From Nissolia schottii (taxonomy: Eukaryota; Streptophyta; Magnoliopsida; Fabales; Fabaceae), in the NCBI GenBank assembly GCA_003254905.1, contig QANU01098865.1, forward strand, positions 14,910 through 78,909: a stretch of 64,000 nucleotides of DNA, given 5' to 3'. Positions 36,497 to 48,697 of the stretch are shown here, piece by piece. Positions within the stretch are counted from its first letter, which is position 1; every line of letters starts with the position of its first letter. Made by a program: the position numbers and the translations under genes. Under the pieces are notes generated by a model. The model searched no databases. It worked only from the letters and a program-made list of their open reading frames with translations, and was not told the origin of the DNA.

Positions 36497-37863
36497 TAGC
36501 GGTGGGAATAGGCCAGGCGGCCTGTCAAGGCTTGCAGCCTGACCTGGTCTGCTTTAGTAAAAAGGTCAGGCCCAGGCCATTTTCAAAGCTTATTTCAGTA
36601 AATAGGCCAGACCCAGGCTATTACGAAAGCCTGTTAGGCCTGTTAGGCCGGCCTGTTTACTCACAAATGTTCATTTGTGCTTACTAAAAAAATAAACTTA
36701 TTTGAGAAATGCCTTATCCATTAGACTAGCATTACTTTTTGCAACATTTTATGCAATCATATTTATTAATATAATTTTATTATTTAATTTTTTTAAAGAA
36801 ACCATAATCTAAAGAGTCCATAGGACTCTCTCTCACACTCACACTCTCATCTCATCTGAATAATGTGAGAGAGTTTTGCTGGCATTTTCCATTCTGTTTT
36901 TTGTTGGTGAAATGTCATATATTCTGTTTATGATCTTACTATCACATACTAAGCAAGAGAATTGGCGATATACATAACAAAGTTGAGCAAACTTTTTTGG
37001 GATATGGATTTTGGTTTCTAAATGATAAAATCAATGGATGAAAATTTGATTTTCCTCTCACATAAAGGATATTCATGTTGCTCAGACTTGTCTTTTGATC
37101 TGTTTCTTCATGGGCATACCCCAGCAGCTTGCAACTTTAGAATTTCAATTCTTTATTGAAAATGTCTTTTTGATTCATATTGAATTTATACACTCTTCCT
37201 TATTATATAGTAAATGTTATATATTCAGTTAAACTATCTCCCTTCTCTCAAGAAATACCTTTATATATATATATTAGTTTTTTACTTTAGAATATTATTA
37301 TATTAAGAAATTAAGTTCTTAACAAAAATAATACTTTGTTATGATTATTTTTGAAAAATTAAAAATTGCATATTTTATTTTATTTTAATATTTATTTCTT
37401 ATTTTTTATGATAAAAAATACAAAGACAGGTCTATTACTGATATATGACATTTTACCAACAAAAAACAAAAAGGAAAATGTCAGCAAAGCTCTCTCATAT
37501 TATTCAAATGAGATGAGAGTGTGAGTATGGGAGTGTCTTAGAGACTCTTTAGATTAGGGTTTCTTTTAAAAGAAAAATTAAATAATAAAATTATATTAAT
37601 AAATATGATTGCATAAAATGTTACAAAAAGTAATGCTAGTATAGTGGATAAGGCATTGCTNAAGTAATGCTAGTCTAGTGAATAAGGCATTGCTTTGAAT
37701 GCTGAGGTCTTGGGTTCGAGTCTTACTGAACTTAAAATAAGTTTATTTTTTTTAGTAAACACAAGAAAATTGGCCTATAACAGTTAACAGGCCAGGCTCA
37801 GGCCGAAGATTAATGAAACAGCTCAGCCTATTAAGGGCTTGGCCTGACCTGTTCTTACCCCTA
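36497..37863. mobile_element. Fold-back hAT element, perfect 8-bp TSD
   Basis: A 1367-bp element flanked by CCTATATC on both sides (36489-36496 and 37864-37871). Ends are TAGCGGTGGGAATAGGCCAGG and, reverse-complemented from the right, TAGGGGTAAGAACAGGTCAGG, typical hAT termini. The arms (about 36497-36930 and 37430-37863) are inverted copies over roughly 430 bp and include GGCCAGGC blocks, an AAATAAACTTATTT-type stretch and a GAGATGAGAGTGTGA stretch. No transposase frame exists, so it is non-autonomous. The right arm carries a tRNA-like segment and an N (see separate entries). Confidence 0.85.
37665..37722 (+). repeat. tRNA-like (SINE-type) segment with A and B boxes
   Basis: TAGTCTAGTGAATAAGGC (37671-37688) resembles a pol III A box, and GGTTCGAGTC (37713-37722) a B box, spaced as in tRNA-derived SINEs. 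No full tRNA cloverleaf forms. A second A-box copy precedes it (37631-37660), separated by the N at 37661. The left arm of the hAT element keeps only the A-box half (36694-36720, inverted). Confidence 0.5.
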
Positions 37864-37906
37864 CCTATATCTATTACGTTGATACATTTTTCTACTATGT
37901 TGATAT

Positions 37907-39565
37907 TGTGATGACCCATAGTATTTTAGGTCAAAGAAAAAGGAGAAATGTTGGTGCGTTGCAACGCCCTAGGCGAGCTATAGCGACATGGTGCGGAGGG
38001 CACTGCAGGGAGCTAGGAGCGTTATAGCGGCTCGCTATTTGGAGTCCCATATTGGATGCATCACAGAAGGGGGTCTCCTCCTCCCCCTATACATAGAAGC
38101 TTCCAGTGAGTGTTTAGATTTGTTAATTCACTTAAGAGCTAGAAAGGTTCCACTTTTGTGAGACTTCTCGCTCCAATTCTTTCTATTTCTTTTCTCCCTC
38201 TTGTTTTCCATTCGTGGAGAAGCAGTGTCTCCACGTAGGGTGTCAAGAGCTCTCAGCTTAGTGCTCATTAGTAGTCAGCCATTTTCAGGTGAATGACTTT
38301 CTTTACAGCCCATTTTAAAACCGTGTATTTATTTAAAAAGTTATTTATTTATTATTTTTTAAAATTATTTTATTTATGCGTGTTTATAAAATCCTAGGAG
38401 GTGAACTTAATGTTTTATTTTAAGTATTTACGAAATTAGTTACTATTTATTATTTAGGAATTTCCTTATTTAAGAAAATAATAATTTATTTTAGAAACCT
38501 TTTTGATCTATGAAAGTAGCTATGTATGAAATATTTATGAAATTATTTTAGAAAGTCATAAAACCTTTTTTTTGAACTACATGGGACCACCTATTTTATT
38601 GCATTAATTATTCCATGTTGCATGTGTATGAATATTCATGATTAAAGTCACATTATGCTATCAGTTATAAATTAAGGTATTATGTTATCATGTTTATGCC
38701 ATTTCATGTAACGATGTTTAACCTGTTTTCATGGGAGTTATATCTAGGATAGAACCATAAGTCAGCGACAACCTACGTTGACCCTGGTATACCTTGTACG
38801 ATCGTAAAATAGAATAGGATTCATGTAGATTTAGGGCAAGACCGTAAAGCCTGACATGAAAGCTCGTGATACCCGGTGTCATGTATCATGTCATGTAGAT
38901 TAGGGTAAGACTTTAAAACCCAGACATTTCAGGAACAACTAAACCGTAATGCTCGGAACGTTTGTCTAAAGAATTTCCTACTTGCTTATGTTCTTAAATG
39001 CTTTTAAGATGATGATGCTGATGATGATGATGATGATTATTATTATTAGTAGTATTATTATCATCACCATCATCATTATCGTATGAATGTTTTCATGATT
39101 GTTATATATTATGTATTGCATGTCATATTTTTGAAGTGTCTCATGTCACCACGTGGATGACCTTTCGCTGAGACTCTTCTCATAATTCCCAGCTCTCAAC
39201 CCGCCCTCAGTTATAGGTTACGAATCAGAGTAACGGTGCATTAAGTTTATGGTTAATGCAGTGACGTTAGAATTTAAGAGTCAACAGTTTACCTTGAGGT
39301 GAATCTCCTTATAGGACATGCTAGTTTTATTTTATTTTGTAATCAAGTCATGTCTAAAATGCTCCAATTGTATAAATGCAGTATTTTTGGACCAGTTACG
39401 TATTTTTATCATGTATATTTATGTTCATTGTAAAAGAGTTTATGTTTATTTAGAAAAGGAAAGTTTTATTTGTTTTTTAATTAAAGTGAAAGTGCATTTT
39501 TTTAAAAGTACTTCCATAAGGGAATTATTCCCTTGCGTGTTGATAATAATTTTTGGGTCATTACA
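37907..39565. mobile_element. 1.66-kb solo LTR (Ty3/gypsy-type)
   Basis: Begins TGTGATGACCCATAG and ends TTTTGGGTCATTACA, complementary termini (TGTRATGACCCA) seen in large plant gypsy LTRs. Flanking pentamers are GATAT (37902-37906) and GATAC (39566-39570), a 5-bp target duplication with one change. Inside are a TATA-like CCCTATACATAG (about 38085) and a GAT/ATT microsatellite (39010-39080). No gag-pol remains and no second LTR is present. The short internal frames are not genes. Confidence 0.72.
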
Positions 39566-39570
39566 GATAC

Positions 39571-39960
39571 TCATGTGGTGAATGAGCTTGACACTGGAAT
39601 AAGATAGTGAGAGCAGAGGAGAGAGAGTCTGACTTGATGAACAGAGAAACATGTATCAAGTTGATATACCTTTATAATATGTTGATACATATTTTTGTTA
39701 TGTTGATACATATTTTTATTACATTGATACTCATTGTTATTATGTTGATATCTGCATGGCGTGTGAGCTTTACACAAAAGTGAAAGGGTGAGAGTAGGGG
39801 GGAGAGAGTCTGACTTGACAGAAAGACAGTATGATGTAATGGAAAGAGAACGTATTCAAAAGATTAAGAAATAATTACATTGATACCTTTCTTAACATGC
39901 GTTGATACCATGTGCACAAGTCTTAATACCATATGTACACACGTCGATATCGTCCATGTT
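39571..39960. repeat. Minisatellite flank with 190-bp direct duplication
   Basis: GTTGATAC repeats continue on this side of the solo LTR. The stretch with GAGAGAGTCTGACTTGA occurs twice (about 39620-39638 and 39800-39818), about 190 bp apart, each followed by more GTTGATAC repeats. This looks like a longer-period repeat of the same tract. Confidence 0.6.
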
Positions 39961-40039
39961 AGTAATTATTGTACCAAATACAATAATTTTCCTTTTTCTT
40001 CTCCAATATACAGTATGTATAGGCTATTTTGGCACCTAA

Positions 40040-40388
40040 AGGATGCGTTTCGTTGTTGAGACAGGACGAGAATACAGAGACACAAAGACACAAAATCCTA
40101 TTTGGTTGTTGAGACAAGTACAAAAACTTGTGTCTCAAGGTAGATAATTAGTGTATTTTTTGTACCTCCGTTTTGCTGAGACACGGAGACACAACCTTTC
40201 ATATTAGGATAATGTGTTTTTTTCTATTAAATTAATGCAATAAGGGTATTTTAAGTCATTTAAAGTGTATTTCTTGTCTTGTCTCTGTTAAGCCAAACAA
40301 AATACAAGAGTGACTTATCTTCTTATTTTTTATGTCGATGTCCTCATGTCTCTATATTCTTGTCATGTCTCAACAATCAAACACAGTC
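40040..40388. mobile_element. PIF/Harbinger-type MITE (TSD TAA)
   Basis: Inverted ends of about 45 bp share TTGTTGAGACA, then GAC-AGAATA-AGAGACA. The element is bounded by TAA at 40037-40039 and 40389-40391. It is 349 bp and non-coding. The GTGTTTGATTG-like terminus fits Tourist/PIF MITEs. Confidence 0.68.
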
Positions 40389-40391
40389 TAA

Positions 40392-41849
40392 AGGTGTGTT
40401 TGTAAGTTAAGTTTAGGAGAGAAAGAAAAATTTTTGATGGCCTTAATCATAATTTTCAAATGTAAAAACCATGACTACACCCCCCTAAAATCTTTTATTT
40501 TCTTCCTAAGCCTAATTCGCAAACACACTCTTTCTTATTATCTAAATAACAGCAGCAAAATTTAAAATGCACGGAAGACCCATAAATCCAACATATAGTA
40601 GGTGGCATCTAATGGTATAAATTCTTCTGCAAGAGAAATGGAGAATAAATGATTCCTTCAAAAGTATTTAACTACTTTTTCTCTTATTTTATATAGGTCT
40701 AGCTAAGTAGTTATTTGAATTGGGTTTAGTCCATTTAAAATAAGTTACAATAATTAAATTAGACAATAGCTATAAACTAGACAATAATTTATCGTGAAGA
40801 ACAAACAACAGTACACTTTTCATTTTGGTACAATGACAAAAGCAAGTTGTAGTTTATCTCCAACTTGAGGGATGACAAAAGAAAGATAATAAGTTCCTTG
40901 TGCAATCTTTTTCATTGACAAATAAATTAACCATGGCAACACTTAGCTTAATTCCTTTAAGATTTTGAGGTTAAGACAAACTTGGAATACAGAATCCAGT
41001 TCCTTGAGCTCTAAATGGATATGCTTTTATGTACGAATTTATGATTAATTAAACTGAGTTGCACATCAGTGACGTACTTTAAGTTGATAATTTGCCGTTA
41101 ATTAATTCGTTCTAGTTAAACAGTACTACTCAAATTGAAAAGCTTTGTTTTTGTTTTTATTCAGTTTTAGAAATGGTTACTAGCCGCATAAAAAGGCTAT
41201 GATGTTGAAGCAGGGTAACCATCTAAAGTATTCTTGTGCTTAATTGACTTGAATTTCTAAACTTCTTGTTCAGGACATCTTTGTTTGTTAAATTTTTTAA
41301 ACATACTTTATTTTTAACTATTTGTATCCGGTTAACCTTTAACTTACCGATTATAAGAATTGAATGATCCACTTAAGAAAATGACTTCTTCCATAAGACA
41401 GATTGTTTCATTTTTAGAACTCATGCTTTTATGGCATACTTTAACTTTGAACTATAAATATTGAAGGAAAAAACTAACGTGAGTTAGTGAAGGTGATAGA
41501 AATGTTAGTGGTTCAAATTCAGAAAAAAAAAATTATTAAAAAATAAACGACTGAGTAGCTACTAAGGAAGATGAAGAATTCGATGTTTATTATTAAAGCG
41601 ATAGCTTGGATTAGAATTAGGAATTTAGCATATTCGTTGCATACATAGGTGATTCGTTGATATGCTAACTGCCTCAAGAGATGCAACAAAAATAATAATA
41701 CCAGTTTATGAATCTAGTGGTTAGTGAGGCAAATTTCAGCTGCTGCACCAGTTTTGTTCCATTTTGAGTTAATTATTTGGATGAAAATAACATATATAAA
41801 ATGGTATAAGCCTACCAGGTTAATTTGTATTATTAGGTACATTGCCTAC
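40392..41849. other. AT-rich intergenic DNA
   Basis: No gene, RNA gene or clear element boundary seen. Confidence 0.5.
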
Positions 41850-42136
41850 ATTTATTCTAATAATATGTCGGCTGAGCATATCGACATGGAATTTTAGTAC
41901 AATAATGTGCATTTTATCTCCAGCTATACCCCTTCCCCCATTTCCAAAAAAAACGAAATTATTGCTCGTTTTATTAGGATATTCTCACAAGCCTTGTTGT
42001 GAAATTAACTCATTAGACCATTTATTCTAATAATATGTCGGTTGAGAGTATCAGCATGCATGAAATTTAGTACAATATCTTTGTAATAGGTGTGTTTTAT
42101 CTTCAACTCTCCCCCTCTCAGGGCTTTCCCAAAAGA
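41850..42136. repeat. 170-bp direct duplication
   Basis: A stretch starting TTTATTCTAATAATATGTCG is repeated (41851 and 42021). Both copies continue with GAGTAC-like AGTACAATA, a GTGTTTTATCT/GTGCATTTTATCT word and a pyrimidine tract ending in CCAAAA. The copies differ by several indels, so this is an old tandem duplication. Confidence 0.7.
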
Positions 42137-42684
42137 AAAGTTTATAATTTTGGCCAAGATAAAATAATTAGTCTATTCTGTTGTGATTGAGAAATTCTCA
42201 ATAATCATCTTTTCTATAGTTTGGACATCAATCTCAGGTGCAGCTAACTTACCACTAAAATAAAGGGGGAATGTTTTAATTAATTTTTGAATATCTATCA
42301 TCATTTGTCAATGATTAAAGGGTGAATGTCTTAATTAATTTTTGAAATTTTTATCGGTATCCACATTAATATCTTAATAAAAAAAATTTAATTAGTCCTT
42401 CAATGCTTTTAAGTGTAACATTTGAAATGTTCATAAATATTTAAGATGAAATGACTAATAAGTGTAACGTTTAAAATGTTAAGAAATCAATCAAAAGCAT
42501 TTTTTAAGAGACTAATGTGAGTGTTGGTAAAAAATTCAGAGAATAATTAGAACATTCCCACGTGATATGATACCAATTTATACTACCTCTATTCATTATA
42601 TCTAAATAGCTATACTTTAAAATAGTTGTCAATTAAAACCGTCAGTTGTCCAATGGTCAGGTTAATTGTCTTCCAAGCTATAAA
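42137..42684. other. AT-rich intergenic DNA
   Basis: Spacer between the duplicated segment and the element with GGCGAAT termini. It may include the true left end of that element: ACCGTCAG at about 42629 is mirrored by CTGACGGT at about 47337. Confidence 0.4.
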
Positions 42685-42908
42685 TCCTTTTGGTCAGCGT
42701 GTCACTCGTGGCCACGCGGCTTCGCCACGTAAGATTTGCCAACTCTCCTGACGAATCACTCACAAATTCGCCAACTCTCCTAGCAAATTCTATACAAAAT
42801 CACCAACTAGGACGCCACATTTGCACAGGATTCGCCAACCGGTTTGGCCAAGTTGCCCTAGAGTAATTTTACATTTATACCCCCTTTACCTTTTATTTGC
42901 TTGTTGAC

Positions 42909-44126
42909 CTTAACCCTAACCCAAATCAATAGCTCAAACCATACCCATAACCCTATCCACAACCCTAATCCTAATAATTAAACCAAAACCCTAACTCAAC
43001 CCTAAAAAACAAACCATACCCCTAATCTTTAAAACCCTAACACTAAATATAAACCTAACATTAACCCTAAATACTAAAAAATACAAACCCTAACCCTAAC
43101 CTTGATATTCAAAACCCTAACTCTAATATTCAAACCCCTAACCCTAACCCTAAACCCTAATCAAACCCTAATTATAACATTAAACCCTACAAAAGCCTTA
43201 ACCCTAATCTTTAAAACCCTGACCCTAACATTAAACCTAAACCTCAGCCTAAACCTAATCTTAAACACTAAAAATACAAACCCTAACTTTGATATTCAAA
43301 ACTCTAATCCTAATATTCAAAACCCTAACCCTAACCATAATCCTAAACATAAATACTAAAATTACAAACCCTAACCCTAGCCTTGATATTCAAAACCCTA
43401 ACCTAATATTTAAAAATCCTATTAATAACCCTAGCCCTATATATAAACATAATCCTGAACACTAAAAATACAAACCATAACCCTAACCATAATATTTAAA
43501 ACCCCAACCCCACCCTAAACCTTTTATAAACACTAAAAACTACAAACCCTAACCCTAACCTTGATATTCAAAACCCTAATCCTAATATTTAAAAACTCTA
43601 ATACTAACCCTAACCTTATCACTAAACATAAACCTAACCCTAAACACTAAAAATACAAACCCTAAACCTAACACTAACCCTAACCCTACTATTCAAAATC
43701 CTAGCCATAAACTTTTTCTAAACACTAAAAACTACAAACACTAACCCTAACCTTGATATTTAAAACCATAATCCTAATATTTAAAAACCCTAATACTAAT
43801 CCTAACCCTATCCCTAAACATAAACCAACCCCTAAACACTAAAAAAATAAAAACTCTAACCTTAACCCCAATATTCAAAACCTTAACCCTAACCATAAAC
43901 CTTTCCTAAACACTAAGAACTACAAGCCCTAACCCTAAACTTGATATTCAAAATCCTAATTCCAATATTCAAAACCCTAAACCTAACCCTAATCATAACC
44001 CTCGCCCTAACTATAACCTTAACCATAATAATCAAATCCTAACACTAACCCTAACCCTAATAATTAAACCATGACCCTAACCTAATCCTAACCATAAACC
44101 CTAAAAAATACAATCACTAACCCTAT
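42909..44126. repeat. Interstitial telomere-like array with higher-order period
   Basis: About 1.2 kb of degenerate AACCCTA / ACCCTAA repeats related to the plant telomere unit TTTAGGG. A longer unit overlies it: ACAAACCCTAACCCTAACC followed by TTGATATTCAAAACC recurs near 43083, 43273, 43361, 43541, 43730 and 43920, often about 190 bp apart. It is not a chromosome end, because ordinary sequence lies on both sides and it sits inside an element. Confidence 0.85.
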
Positions 44127-44483
44127 TTTGGCTTGTTTGTTGCTCTAAGATGATCTTATATGAGGTTTGGCTTGGGATCACTATTTTACACGAAGATGAT
44201 CACCTGATGTGCATAAATTGATTCTAAGTTTATTAAGGTTTCTAATTATGTGATTAAGCCTTAACTAGACTAGTTCAAAAGTTTTTATTATGACTAGGAG
44301 CAAAAATGGTAATCTTTTGTCACTTATAATCTTGATTATGATAATAAATCCTTATTAATAAAAACTGCACATTTATATAAAATTGCATATAATAAAAATA
44401 CATAAGTTAAAAGTACGTTACATAAAATTAAAATAACTGAATTAAAGATAACAAAGTTAACAAAGCCAACAAAAAAAACCAAA

Positions 44484-46625
44484 TTAAATTAAACCTAACA
44501 AAGAACTAATGTTGAGTATCAGAGCGTAGCGATCTAGGATGAAGGCCAGACAGTCTAGGATGAGGATCAACTGACGTGATAGGGGTAGGTAAGGATACAC
44601 TGATAGAGGGTAAGAATGTGGTGGTGGTAGTGGTAATGGGTAAGGGTGTGATGGTGGTGGATAAGGGTATGGAGGATATGAATATCCATAATGATATGGT
44701 GGTGGATAGTAATTTGGTGGTGGATATTGAGCAACTGATGGGTGAGATGGTGGGTTAGCAGCTTCAGCATTAGCTGTGGCAGTGGCCTCGTGCTGAGTAC
44801 TTTTGTGGCTTGAACCCTCAGATGTTTCAGCATTATGAACTCGTCTTCGTCCATCTGCTAATCCAGTTCTTCTTCTACGACGTGTCCTCCTATCACCCTT
44901 GTTATTGTCATCAGGGGACGGTGGAATGTTAGTCATAGAAGGCGGAACTAACTAAAGTTATTCCCTTGAAATTCAGTCATGTTCCTGTAATGCAAATAAG
45001 ATAGCCTCGTCTGATGTTCGAAGCTTGTCCATGTTAAATGCAGACTGAGGATCAACAGACCAAAGATGTTGTTGCTCCGCAATGTCAGCCTAACAAATAA
45101 GGAAATAGCAATAATTATCATCAATAATACAAAATAAATCTTTTTTCAAAAAATTATTGACATAGAACTTACCACAACTCCTAGAGTCGCCGAAGTGCGA
45201 CCGATCCAACGTCGAGTTATTTTTTTTTATACCATTGCATGTATTCAGAAAGTGCAGTAAGAGGCATAGGCAATGGTTACTGACTAACAATTCATGCTCG
45301 ACAAACATCCTAGTAAGCAATATATTGCCTATGCACATCTGGCCAATATTGGTCTATCTTTCCAGCTAGGGTGATGTTATAAAGATGATCCGACTGATGT
45401 GGCCTCGTTGGTATAGATTGATCTATACCAAACTGACGCATAAATCTGTTAAAGAGACCATTGCTCACCTAATGTCTTCCCATGCCATGCAAAAGTCGGG
45501 AAGTTCTGCCAATATTTTTGGAGTATATGGTTGTCATACAATCTAAGAAAAAGTGAATAAAGTTAGTAAGAACATTATAGTCGAAAGTGGAATAATAAAA
45601 ATACAAATATATAATTACCTCATTTTTCTTCAAGTTATCAAAGAAATGACGATAATACTGAAGAAAATGCAATGGAGAATCTGATAACACTTTATGGGTA
45701 TGCCACCTAATTCAAATGTAAATGCAAAACACATTAGTAAATCATAAAATTCACATTGAATGTGCAATTCAAAAAGAATACACAAACAAATAAATAATAC
45801 TTACTTAAATCCCAATGGACGAAAGTGTGCACGATCAGCCAAATATTGATTCCACGTTGCTTCGTCAGCAGACTGGAAAATAGTGCAAGGCCCCCCAATG
45901 TCATGGTGATCATAATCAGTAGCCTTACAAAGCTCCCTATACATAAAAGCTAAGACTGCAGATCCCCAACTATATGTTCCAGCATTGGTGAAGTCCTCTA
46001 GAAGTGGGAGGAACATAGAATGCACCCATGACTCTAAATGGTCTAGGAACAATGTGCCTCCAATGAAATGAAGTAAGTATGCTCGTGCATACTACTGGAC
46101 CAAAACATCGTCAGCATTGTCATCAGGCTCATTATTAAGTAACTCAGCTAGCCATGATAACCGAATACGCGATCCAGAATACCCACTCTGCACTGGTGGG
46201 TGCGCACCAAGTAATTCTTCACACCGATCCACTAAGTGAGCATCTTGAGTTCGGCCAATCACAACATGACCATCAATAGGAAAATCAGAAATAATGCTAA
46301 TGTTGTCCAATGTCATGATGCACTCCTCAGTAAGCATATGAAAGGCATGTGTCTCGAGACGCCATCTCTCTACTAGTGCTGTGATCAAATGGTGATCAAC
46401 AATGCAATACCCCATATGAACAACCCCTATAAAGCCCGTCTGCTCTAAGTATGGAATGATACAATCTGGATGGTCTCTATGTTTTTCTAAGTGTTTCGTA
46501 GCGTGTACACGCCTAACATGTAATATCCGATCACGAGCCCCATTCCAAATATGTTGTGTCACATGATAGTTTTGTAACTCTAGAATAGAAGCGTCCTCTG
46601 GACCAAGGTTTACATGCTGAGTCAT
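44484..46625 (-). pseudogene. Plant mobile domain (PMD / MAIN-like) gene, inactivated
   Basis: Minus strand. The ATG at 46625 starts MTQHVNLGPEDASILELQNYH. A PMD (serine/threonine phosphatase 7 long form-like) region follows: TGFIGVVHMGYCIVDHHLI, ALVERWRLETHAFHM, TLDNISIISDFPIDGHVVIG, RLSWLAELL. A TAG near 46091 replaces the Gln codon before YARAYLLHFIGGTLF. The next exon (45690-45600) carries WHTHKVLSDSPLHFLQYY. Later, TGA stands where VIW-QPYT expects Trp (near 45540), and further stops follow in RQYIAY*DVCRA*. A Pro/Tyr-rich tail with YPPPNYYPPPYHYGY lies at 44500-44900. With at least four in-frame stops it is a pseudogene of a transposon-associated protein. Confidence 0.82.
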
Positions 46626-47230
46626 CTTATACGCTGTAATAGATATTAAAAAAAACTGTGTGTTGATCACTAACGTAATCAAACAAAACAAAACAAAATA
46701 TATTGATAACAAAATAATACATCAAATGAGTTTAAGATAAAATAACACAAACACATTAACAGTGTCATACATAAACACAATACTATACTACTTTATGCAT
46801 CGATCTATCATAAATTGCTTAGCAAACTCATATAGACAACATTTATATAATCAATTTAAAGATTACATTTAAAGAAATTAATTCACATATACTAATTAAA
46901 CTATAAATTTTAATAAATTAAAACCTACAAGTCTGCCGCACAAATTGAATCCAAGAGCTGGACAGCTAGCCTTCAACAATCCAAGAGCTGGACAGAGAAT
47001 AAGGATTTTAGAGAGATAAAATTTCTAGAGAGATAGTGGATTATTAGAAAATGAGAATGGATGAAGGGGTGGGTTGTTATATAGGGGCCGAGATGAAGCC
47101 AAACCGGTTGGCGAATTTGTATAGAATTCGCTAGGAGAGTTGGCGAATTTTGTAGTGATTCGCCAGGAGAGTTAGCAAATCCTATGTGGCTTCGCCACGT
47201 AGCCACGAGTGTCAAGCTGGCCAAAACAGG

Positions 47231-48697
47231 TGTATTCCTGTAATATGTTTAGAAACAGGAACATTTTGGTAATTTATTTGAGTAATAAGAACATTTTTTT
47301 TAAAAAAAAAACTCTTATATTCTTTTATTTATTTTACTGACGGTATAAAATTATCAAAGTCCATCACCCTCTCTCTCTAGGCAATATATGGTTTCCTTAT
47401 TATTCTTTCTAAGAGCAGGAACATAACATTAGCCCTCCAAGTATATTCCCCCAAGTTGACTTTGTTTATAATATTTCATCATCACAATCATAAACTTTAA
47501 ATATATATATTTAAGTACATAACAGGTAGGAGACAGATAAGGCGAGGGGGGAAAAAGGAATATAACAAAAAAACATATATGGCTGCTAATAAGATCCTTT
47601 GTACATGGACAATTGGACATAGTCAACAACTTGGAAACTTCATACAAAGATTGAATGGCAGACACAATCAAACTTGGGAAATGTGAGTAACGATAGGAAA
47701 TTAATTACATGGTTGTGTCTCTTCTCGATTCTCAATCATTTACAAATTGTGTTCTTCATGACAACAACACGTAGCTATATAGCTAGTTAGATTATAGAGG
47801 GGACCCTTTACAAGCAAAGTTATAATGCTACGCATGTATGTAGACCACAATTGATTCTTATTTCACATTTCATTCGTAGGGTACTAGCGAAATCAAAACT
47901 TGCTCTCGTCAACTACCTTTATGTAATCAAACAAGACGACTGAATTTTTCATATATCTTGGTAAATAAGAATCAGACTTAATGATAAGTTATTACCAATT
48001 GGGTTGGGGGGGGGGCGATATTTTCTTTAGTTATCGTTGTCACGTCATTGATGAGAAATTATTAAGTGTTTACAGAAGTGAAGTGTCAAATAAGATTGTG
48101 TTCTAATTTTGTAGAGTGATATTTTAACTTTATTATGAAGAAAAAACTTAGTACTAACAATTACATGAAATTGAAATGTTCCTTTCTGGATTGATCAAAG
48201 TAAAATCATTCTTAATTAGTGCTACATGGCACCTAACAATTTCTTTATGGACATTTGCCAGAAACTCCCCTCATTAGGCTCAAGGCTCTCCACACAGCAA
48301 ACACTAAATGGTGTAATTGGTGCTCCAAGCCTCCAACAAAGGGGATGGCACATGGTCAAATAGTAACCTCCACATCCCAACAAAAAACTATCTATGACTA
48401 TGCCCATATAAAATGCAGGCCCAAGGCTTTCCCTAAACACTTGGATATTTAGGACCCAAATTATCAATCAAAATAGATGGATGATGGGCTAGAGTCTAAA
48501 AGCCCAAGATAATCGATACTGTAGCTTGCTTCCTCGAGTAATTGGCAATGCACAACTTTTTTTTCCATGATTACAAAAAGTACGCAAAGGTGCACCCAAC
48601 GGCTTGGAATCAGAGAAAGAAGAGATAGAACCTGAGGAAAACAAAATGAAACTTCACTACCCACCACCCACCCCCAAAGCCCACGGAACACACCGAC
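47231..48697. other. Intergenic DNA
   Basis: No gene confirmed. Frames at 48222-48467 (minus) and 48255-48452 (plus) overlap in a somewhat GC-richer patch but match no family I recognise. A G-run (48007-48014) and simple AT-rich DNA are also present. Confidence 0.45.

Larger units (their letters stand above)
42685..47230 (-). mobile_element. MULE-like element with plant mobile domain gene and telomere-like array
   Basis: About 150 bp at 42685-42852 returns inverted at 47098-47230. Both arms hold CACTCGTGG, GGCTTCGCCACGTA, repeated CGCCAACTCTCCT(A/G)GCGAAT-type blocks and CCAACCGGTTTGG. Between the arms are a telomere-like tract (42909-44126) and a plant mobile domain pseudogene (minus, 44484-46625). 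No MURA-type transposase is visible. Elements carrying plant mobile domain proteins are known in plants as TE-associated genes. Target duplication was not found, and the true termini may lie up to about 100 bp further out. Confidence 0.7.

Noticed and set aside
37622..37722. A tRNA gene
   Set aside because: A and B boxes only. No cloverleaf or acceptor pairing could be drawn, and the segment is duplicated around an N.
39001..39085. CRISPR-like or regulatory array
   Set aside because: It is an impure GAT/ATT microsatellite in a solo LTR; CRISPR arrays are not expected in plant DNA.
42909..44126. Chromosome end or true telomere
   Set aside because: Repeats are highly degenerate and internal, with unrelated sequence on both sides and element ends around them.
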